From an uncultured Faecalibacterium sp. (GTDB lineage: Bacteria; Bacillota; Clostridia; Oscillospirales; Ruminococcaceae), in contig CAKTGS010000073.1 in assembly GCA_934561485.1 (NCBI GenBank), positions 1 to 10,347 on the forward strand: a stretch of 10,347 nt of DNA. The letters run 5' to 3'. Below the pieces are notes generated by a model. The model was not told the DNA's origin. It was given only the letters and a program-made list of their open reading frames with translations, and ran no database searches. Below, piece after piece: positions 5,841 through 10,347 of this stretch (its first letter is position 1; each line of letters opens with the position of its first letter). The position numbers were made by a program, and so were the translations under genes.

Positions 5841-6134
5841 ATGCCTGAGAAAAAGACCGCCGCAGCAGTCACCCCCGAAGCTCCTGCTGCCGAACCCAAA
5901 ACCCGCAAGTCCACCAAGGCTCCCGCCCGCCGCGGCCGTCCGCCGCTGGCCCCTGAGCTGTATGTGGAGCTGAGCGGCAAACAGTATAACATTACCGACA
6001 TCATCGACCGCGCCAAGGCTGATTACCGCACCACACACAAGGTTGGCGTGCAGTCCTGCAAGGTCTACGTCAAGCCGGAAGAGGACGCTGCCTACTACGT
6101 GATCAACAAGGTTTCCGGCAAACTGGATCTGTAA
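5841..6134 (+). CDS. DUF6465 family protein with a basic AT-hook-like tail
   Basis: A 97-residue protein of the small Firmicutes family DUF6465. Residues 1-36 are a low-complexity Ala/Lys/Pro/Arg tail ending in RRGRPP (30-35), the core of an AT-hook that can enter the minor groove of AT-rich DNA. Residues about 39-96 form the conserved domain, recognisable by YVELSGKQYNITDI, AKADYRTTHK and VYVKPEEDAAYYVINK. A strong ribosome-binding site (AAGGAAGG) and a near-consensus promoter suggest high expression. The basic tail invites a DNA- or RNA-binding, nucleoid-associated role, but no function is established that I know of. It is a single-gene unit convergent with the metallophosphoesterase gene. 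Confidence 0.88.
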   Translation: MPEKKTAAAVTPEAPAAEPKTRKSTKAPARRGRPPLAPELYVELSGKQYNITDIIDRAKADYRTTHKVGVQSCKVYVKPEEDAAYYVINKVSGKLDL

Positions 6135-6220
6135 TTTTCTGCCATGTGCTGTGCGGCCCGCACCCTGCACTGCACGTAGCTTACTCCGTTCCCATCCACC
6201 GGCTCCATTCATGCAATGAG

Positions 6221-6265
6221 AAAACGCCTGCCGCAGCAAGCCGCTGCAGCAGGCGTTTTTCCTTT
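6221..6265. terminator. Bidirectional intrinsic terminator
   Basis: AAAACGCCTGC (6221-6231) pairs perfectly over 11 bp with 6249-6259, and an inner CAGC/GCTG stem extends the hairpin. On the + strand it runs into TTTTTCCTTTT. On the - strand the A run at 6221-6224 reads as a T tract. It sits between two convergent genes, DUF6465 on the left and the metallophosphoesterase on the right, and can serve both. Confidence 0.9.
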
Positions 6266-6906
6266 TATTTTGTTTTCCACAAGAATTTGCGCACAGCCTT
6301 CGGGTTCGGATCCGGGATCTCGAACACATAACGCTCGGTGGCGTTGATCACTGTGGTGCTGCCCCGGGTGCACACGCGGGGCAGCTTGGCATCATAATTC
6401 AGGTGCACATGCCCGTGCACGAACCACTGCGGCTGGTACTCGTCCAGCACATCGTTAAAGCATTCAAAGCCTTTATGGGCACGGTCGGTGCCATCGTTCA
6501 GCCCGCCGGCCGGCGAGTGCGTGAGCAGCAGATCAATGCCGCCCGCCCTGTGAGCCTGGAACCACAGTTTGCGCACCCGGCGGCGCATGGCCCCCTCGGT
6601 GTACTGGAAGGTGTCCTCGCGGTTGTAGCGGATGCTGCCGCCCAGCCCCATGATGCGCAGCCCTTTCCAGACAAACACCTTATCGTCCACGCAGATGCAG
6701 CCGCCCGGTTCGTTGTCCTTATAGCTGCCATCGTGGTTGCCATGTACATACAGGATGGGCACTGTGGTAAAGTTGGTCAGATATTCCAGATATTTCTGGG
6801 GCAGGTCCCCGCAGGAAAGGATCAGGTCGATCCCTTCCAGATGTTCACGGGTGCCATAATCCCACAGCGCTTTGGATGGGACATCGGAAATTGCAAGAAT
6901 TTTCAC
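6265..6906 (-). CDS. Calcineurin-like metallophosphoesterase, variant motif 1
   Basis: Predicted cytoplasmic metal-dependent phosphoesterase of 213 residues. The family signature is in order: Asp8, Gly-Asp at 33-34, GNHD at 56-59, His130 in LLLTHSP, and GHVH at 165-168. The first motif, normally D-x-H, is ISDVPS here, so one usual metal-binding histidine is absent. I recall a common Clostridia subfamily whose members read SDxxSKxLWDY at this place, so this looks like a subfamily trait and not decay. The start is GTG, 10 nt after GGAG. It lies 39 bp downstream of the BMP fusion gene on the same strand, so the two are probably co-transcribed. The substrate is unknown; cyclic nucleotides, nucleotides or phosphoproteins are all possible. 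Confidence 0.88.
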   Translation of the reverse strand: MKILAISDVPSKALWDYGTREHLEGIDLILSCGDLPQKYLEYLTNFTTVPILYVHGNHDGSYKDNEPGGCICVDDKVFVWKGLRIMGLGGSIRYNREDTFQYTEGAMRRRVRKLWFQAHRAGGIDLLLTHSPAGGLNDGTDRAHKGFECFNDVLDEYQPQWFVHGHVHLNYDAKLPRVCTRGSTTVINATERYVFEIPDPNPKAVRKFLWKTK

Positions 6907-6945
6907 GTCTGATTCGCTCCGTTCTCCGTCTGCCGTTCAGTAGGA

Positions 6946-8871
6946 TCACTTTTCCAGGCCTTTCAGGTTGTCCAGGCCGTTGATCGCCATCAGGGTGCGG
7001 GTCTTGACATCCAGTTCATCGTAGTGGGGCAGTGCACCCTCCACGCATTCATCCAGCCAGTCCATTTCCATCAATTCCTTGGGGGTGTAGGCAGCCGCCT
7101 GCGGCGAGTGCAGCACGTGCCCCCGGGCGTACAGTTCCTCCGGGAAGATGCGCAGGTCGTCCTCGCTCAGCAGCTTTTCCATCAGATCCAGCAGCTGCAG
7201 GGTCCCTGCCGGCAGGCCCTCCTCATAGGTGATCTCCTCGGCACCGCTGCGCATTCCCCACCAGTAATTCACGGCTCTGGCCCCGTTGACGCTGCTGTCC
7301 CAGGTGCCGTCAAAGATGGAACGGATGATCTCCACATAAAAGGTCTCCCATTTCCACACCGGCAAGCCCAGCGGCTCCAGGCTGCCGTCCGGACGGCGGC
7401 GGCACAAACCATAGTCGCGGTGGGTGCCCTCCGGCTCTTTTTCGCTGCGGGCATAGAAGATGTCCACATCCGGCCGGTCCGAGAAATCCAGCGGATGGGC
7501 AGCATCCGGCAGGCAGGCCCAGCGCAGCACCATCCGGGCATCCGGGCGCACGGTTTTCAGGCCCTGGGCAAAGGCGTTTACCGCAGCCGGAATGCCGTAC
7601 ACCGGGTTGGCCGCCACATAGCCCACCCGCTCGGTCTTGGTCAGCACACCGGCCAGGATGCCCAGCAGATAGGTGACCTCATAGGTGCGGGGATAGTAGG
7701 TGCGCACCATCGGATGCGGTGCGTTCAGCGAGCAGTTCAGGATGCGGGTCTTGGGGTGCTGCGCCGCCACCTTCAGGCAGGCGGTGTGCATCCGTGCGCT
7801 GGTGGTAAACACCACATCGGCATTGTTGTGGGCCACCTCTTCCAGCATCTGTTCCGCATCCACTTCCGGGTTTACGTTTTCGCAGCAGCTGATGATCAGC
7901 CGGTCCGGGAATTCCTCGGCCAGGGCTGCGCGCGCTCTGTCGTGGCCCCGCACCCAGGCACTGTTCTGGGCATTGTGCTCGTGCAGAAAGGCCACCCGCA
8001 GCACACTGGGCTTGGGGCTGAAGATATTCAGCTTGGAAAGCAGCGGTTCCGCGCTCTGGGTCGGCTCCAGCGAAAGTTCCACCGCCTGCGGCTCTGTGAG
8101 CACCTTGACCTCGTTCCACAGTTTTTCCATGTTCTGCTTCATCTGGGCAGGGGTGGTCTGGCAGGCGTCCGCATAGCGGTACACCGACAGATACACCAGC
8201 AGTGCATCGCCGGTGGTCAGCTTCAGCCGGTCACCGCCCAGGGCATGGAACTGCTGTTCAAACATGGTGTACACCGAAGAAAAGTTCAGCCGGTCATCGT
8301 CTGACCAGCTCTCGTCCGAAGCCTTGCACACCAGCGTCTGCAGTTTGGCATAGCCGCCCAGTTTGGAAAAATGCACGTAGTTGATCCGGGACAGACGGTA
8401 GAAATCCAGAAATTCGTAGTAGATCCGGTTTTCCAGCGTGTCATTGCGCTCCGGCACCAGCCGGGTCACGGTGCCCGCAATTTTGACAGCCCCGTAATAT
8501 TTGAGCACAGAGACCCGCTTGTTGCCCTCCTGCACATAGAACTTGTTCAGGTATTCGTAGGCAACGATGGGGTTCTGGATGCCCTCTTCCAGGTGGGCAT
8601 CGCACAAATGCGACCACTTGGATGCAAACTCGGTGTCTGCCTCCAGCAGCGGCATAAAATTGGGGGCAAAAGCGGTGTGCCGCCCACTGGTTTTGGTACC
8701 CGCAATGCTCTCTGCCGGGATCTCAACCAGGCCCAGCGGCTCCTGCGACACAATGTTGACCTTGGCAAGGATATCGTCCAGCACCGCAAGATAGGGCGAC
8801 TGGCCGCGTGCCACGCAGGCACGGTATGCACGTTGACCGGCTTTCAGTGCGCTTTTGTAATCTTCCAGCAT
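6946..8871 (-). CDS. ParB-like domain fused to a BMP/PnrA-type ligand-binding domain
   Basis: A 641-residue protein with two recognisable parts. The N-terminal part has a ParB-like region with NPIVAYEYLNKFYVQEGNKRVSV (100-122), where EGNKRV matches the ExNxR-type core of that fold. Residues about 289-540 resemble the BMP/PnrA periplasmic-binding fold: VLRVAFLHEHN starts it, and GYVAANPVYGIPAAVNAFAQGL is the typical hinge region. There is no signal peptide or lipobox, so unlike true BMP lipoproteins it should be cytoplasmic and may sense a nucleoside-like ligand or control a partner. The start at 8871 is chosen over one 16 codons upstream because AAGGAG precedes it at proper spacing. The extended -10 upstream and the downstream metallophosphoesterase define a two-gene operon. 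No transporter genes are adjacent. Confidence 0.85.
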   Translation of the reverse strand: MLEDYKSALKAGQRAYRACVARGQSPYLAVLDDILAKVNIVSQEPLGLVEIPAESIAGTKTSGRHTAFAPNFMPLLEADTEFASKWSHLCDAHLEEGIQNPIVAYEYLNKFYVQEGNKRVSVLKYYGAVKIAGTVTRLVPERNDTLENRIYYEFLDFYRLSRINYVHFSKLGGYAKLQTLVCKASDESWSDDDRLNFSSVYTMFEQQFHALGGDRLKLTTGDALLVYLSVYRYADACQTTPAQMKQNMEKLWNEVKVLTEPQAVELSLEPTQSAEPLLSKLNIFSPKPSVLRVAFLHEHNAQNSAWVRGHDRARAALAEEFPDRLIISCCENVNPEVDAEQMLEEVAHNNADVVFTTSARMHTACLKVAAQHPKTRILNCSLNAPHPMVRTYYPRTYEVTYLLGILAGVLTKTERVGYVAANPVYGIPAAVNAFAQGLKTVRPDARMVLRWACLPDAAHPLDFSDRPDVDIFYARSEKEPEGTHRDYGLCRRRPDGSLEPLGLPVWKWETFYVEIIRSIFDGTWDSSVNGARAVNYWWGMRSGAEEITYEEGLPAGTLQLLDLMEKLLSEDDLRIFPEELYARGHVLHSPQAAAYTPKELMEMDWLDECVEGALPHYDELDVKTRTLMAINGLDNLKGLEK

Positions 8872-8902
8872 AAGCTGCTCCTTCCGTTTTGTGGGGGACG
8901 CT

Positions 8903-8919
8903 GTGCAGCGATGCTGCAC
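8903..8919. promoter_or_regulatory. 17-bp palindrome, possible operator or leader hairpin
   Basis: GTGCAGC and GCTGCAC flank a 3-nt centre. The site lies just downstream of the - strand -10 box, at roughly +4 to +20 of the BMP-fusion transcript. A dimeric repressor site is plausible; a tight 5'-leader hairpin is the alternative. Confidence 0.5.
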
Positions 8920-8929
8920 CGTTCAGCCC

Positions 8930-8938
8930 AGTATACCA
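8930..8938 (-). promoter_or_regulatory. Extended -10 promoter for the BMP-fusion operon
   Basis: Read on the - strand, this is TGGTATACT: a TATACT -10 box preceded by the TGn extension. No good -35 box lies 16-18 bp upstream, which is common with extended -10 promoters. The predicted start is near 8923, giving a leader of about 50 nt that contains the palindrome. Confidence 0.6.
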
Positions 8939-8978
8939 TGAAATTTGTTTTTGTGGGAGAGTTTGCCGCACAAAAGTG

Positions 8979-9007
8979 TTGATTTATCCGCACATTTCGG
9001 GTACGAT
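8979..9007 (+). promoter_or_regulatory. Sigma-A promoter for the DUF1643 gene
   Basis: TTGATT (8979-8984) and TACGAT (9002-9007) are 17 bp apart. The start site expected near 9014 leaves a ~30-nt leader with AGGAG before the ATG. It diverges from the BMP-fusion promoter, with about 40 bp between the two boxes. Confidence 0.6.
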
Positions 9008-9042
9008 AGAAGAAATTGATCGAACGATAGGAGTATCCCCCC

Positions 9043-9606
9043 ATGCAAACCGAAACCCTTCCTCTGCTGAAAGCCGATGAATACCCCGGCGGCCTGTGGT
9101 ATTACGAGCCGCATACATACCAGCCCTACCGCTTTGTTCTGGGGCGTGTGGGCCGCCGCCCGCTGGTATGCATCGGCATCAACCCCAGCACCGCACAGCC
9201 GGGCGCGCTGGACCCCACCCTGAAAAGCGTGGAGCGGCTGGCCGCTGCCAACGGCTTTGACAGCTGGATCATGTTCAATGTTTATCCTCAGCGCGCCACC
9301 GACCCCAACGACATGGACCGTGTACCGGACCGTGCCCTGTGCGAAGAGAACCTGCGGTGGCTCCGAGCCGTGCTGGCCGAAACCGAGCCGACCATGTGGG
9401 CCGCCTGGGGCACCCTGATCGAAAAGCGGGACTACCTGCCCGGCCTGATGCGGGAGATGGTAGCCCTGACCCGGGAGCGGAACATTCCGTGGGTCACCTT
9501 TGGCAGGCGCAGCAAAAAGGGCCACCCGCATCACCCGCTGTATCTGCGCAAGGATTCCACACCGGAACCGTTCGATGTGGAGAACTATCTGGACACCTGC
9601 TTCTGA
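9043..9606 (+). CDS. DUF1643 domain-containing protein
   Basis: A 187-residue soluble protein of the DUF1643 family, whose function is not established. Family features visible are IGINPSTA (44-51), the DPTL at 57-60, ANGFDSWIMFNVYPQRAT (69-86), the AWG at 121-123 and the C-terminal GHPHHPLYLR (160-169). The invariant Asn, Ser/Thr, His and Asp residues suggest an enzyme active site, though I cannot name the reaction. The ATG follows AGGAG with 9-nt spacing. The PAP2 gene begins 19 bp downstream with its own strong ribosome-binding site, so the two are probably co-transcribed. No phage or island genes flank it. Confidence 0.87.
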   Translation: MQTETLPLLKADEYPGGLWYYEPHTYQPYRFVLGRVGRRPLVCIGINPSTAQPGALDPTLKSVERLAAANGFDSWIMFNVYPQRATDPNDMDRVPDRALCEENLRWLRAVLAETEPTMWAAWGTLIEKRDYLPGLMREMVALTRERNIPWVTFGRRSKKGHPHHPLYLRKDSTPEPFDVENYLDTCF

Positions 9607-9625
9607 ACCGGGAGGTGAATCTGCC

Positions 9626-10162
9626 ATGCGTGCAGAACAATACGAGCCGCTGTACCGCTGGTTCAGTGCACACCCCGCCCTCCGCCGCTGCGTGATCCTG
9701 CTGGATCACTGGCTGCCGCTGGTGCCCTTTGTGTGCTACCCGGTGCTGCTGTGCCTGCTTAATGTGCACCTGGTGCAGTTGTTTTTGGCGCAGAAACAGG
9801 CCGCCCTTGATTTTATGCTGCTGATCGCCCGTTCCATTCTGGTGCCGGGCTTTACCTTCTGGGGCGGCACCGTGCTGCGGGCCAGGCTCAACGTTCCGCG
9901 CCCCTACGAGCAGCCCGGGTTTGTTCCGCTGGTGCAAAAGAGCACAAAGGGGCATTCCTTTCCGTCCCGCCATGCGCTGAGCGCCGCCGTGCTGGCCATG
10001 GTATGGCTGTATTTCTACCCGGTCGTGGGCTGGGTGATGGCGGGCATTGCGGTGCTGATCTGCATTTTGCGGGTGCTCACCGGCGTGCACGATGTGCGGG
10101 ACGTGGTGTGCGGCGCAGCCCTTGGCTTTGCGCTGGGGTATGCCGGCATGTGGCTGCTGTAA
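9626..10162 (+). CDS. PAP2-family membrane phosphatase
   Basis: An integral-membrane phosphatidic-acid-phosphatase-type enzyme of 178 residues with about five membrane segments. The three catalytic motifs are present: R85-x6-R92-P93 (the first lysine of the usual KxxxxxxRP replaced by arginine), PSRH at 113-116 (PSGH in most members), and R149-x5-H155-x3-D159. His155 would be the nucleophile and His116 the acid. Likely substrates are lipid phosphates such as undecaprenyl pyrophosphate or phosphatidylglycerol phosphate; the sequence alone does not decide. I chose the ATG at 9626 because GGAGGTGA precedes it by 7 nt; upstream in-frame sequence overlaps the DUF1643 gene and lacks family character. 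A terminator-like hairpin follows. Confidence 0.9.
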   Translation: MRAEQYEPLYRWFSAHPALRRCVILLDHWLPLVPFVCYPVLLCLLNVHLVQLFLAQKQAALDFMLLIARSILVPGFTFWGGTVLRARLNVPRPYEQPGFVPLVQKSTKGHSFPSRHALSAAVLAMVWLYFYPVVGWVMAGIAVLICILRVLTGVHDVRDVVCGAALGFALGYAGMWLL

Positions 10163-10169
10163 GGCCGGC

Positions 10170-10201
10170 TGCAAAAAGAAAAAACTTTTTTCGCATTTTT
10201 T
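10170..10201 (+). terminator. Terminator-like hairpin after the PAP2 gene
   Basis: TGC plus AAAAAG (10170-10178) can pair with CTTTTT and GCA (10185-10195, two bases bulged), followed by TTTTTT at 10196-10201. The stem is AT-rich, so strength is uncertain. It abuts the -35 box of the tRNA promoter. Confidence 0.5.
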
Positions 10202-10202
10202 C

Positions 10203-10231
10203 TTGACAGAATGGGTCCGGTATGGTATTAT
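10203..10231 (+). promoter_or_regulatory. Strong promoter for the tRNA-Arg gene
   Basis: A perfect -35 box TTGACA (10203-10208) is followed 17 bp later by TATTAT (10226-10231) with the TGn extension at 10223-10225. It is the best promoter match in the window and fits stable-RNA transcription. The predicted leader of about 58 nt before the tRNA contains a small hairpin, CGTGTG/CACACG (10243-10258). Confidence 0.88.
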
Positions 10232-10295
10232 ACTTCTCGCAGCGTGTGCCGACACACGACTGCCGCCATAAAGGAACCCAATGGGATAACAACGT

Positions 10296-10347
<52 letters not shown>

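Noticed and set aside
6151..6163. Small GTGCG/CGCAC hairpin after the DUF6465 gene
   Set aside because: Only 5 bp with a 3-nt loop and no T tract; the terminator at 6221 explains the end of the gene better.
7024..8304. A 426-codon + strand open frame opposite the BMP fusion gene
   Set aside because: It mirrors a clear - strand gene and has the same antisense composition (His/Gly/Val/Arg-rich) with no motifs.

Overview
The window looks like chromosome from a GC-rich Clostridia gut commensal. Faecalibacterium or a close relative in the Oscillospiraceae/Ruminococcaceae is my best guess. The guess rests on gene content (a CUT1 sugar transporter in a sialic-acid cluster, a DUF6465 protein, a ParB-like/BMP fusion), Firmicutes-type Shine-Dalgarno sites and promoters, and hairpin-rich intergenic repeats. 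It is an inference, not a database match.

Region 1 (1-4984, + strand) is the 3' part of a sialic-acid (Neu5Ac) uptake and catabolism operon. In order it holds a truncated ABC transporter permease, nanA (Neu5Ac lyase), a YhcH/NanQ-type anomerase, nanE (ManNAc-6-P 2-epimerase), nanK (ROK-type ManNAc kinase) and an SGNH esterase that probably removes O-acetyl groups. Together they import sialic acid, equilibrate its anomers, cleave it to ManNAc plus pyruvate, phosphorylate ManNAc and epimerise it to GlcNAc-6-P. The deacetylase, deaminase, regulator and remaining transporter subunits are not in view. A strong intrinsic terminator closes the operon at 4959-4984. Between the permease and nanA lies a 368-bp spacer holding two tandem copies of a ~124-bp element. 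Each copy folds into a long hairpin, and the copies differ by compensating base changes. This is the most interesting signal in the window. A second, attenuator-like hairpin separates nanA from the anomerase gene.

Region 2 (4985-6264) has two single-gene units: a 159-aa unrecognised protein with a CxxCxxxC motif, and a 97-aa DUF6465 protein with a basic, AT-hook-like tail. Each has a readable promoter. A bidirectional terminator follows the second gene and also serves the convergent operon.

Region 3 (6265-8938, - strand) is a two-gene operon: a cytoplasmic fusion of a ParB-like N-domain to a BMP/PnrA-type binding domain, then a metallophosphoesterase of the variant family whose first motif lacks the usual histidine. 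Its promoter region holds a 17-bp palindrome and is shared with the divergent Region 4.

Region 4 (8979-10347, + strand) contains a DUF1643 gene and a PAP2 membrane phosphatase, probably co-transcribed. A strong consensus promoter then drives a tRNA-Arg(UCU) gene, cut off by the window end.
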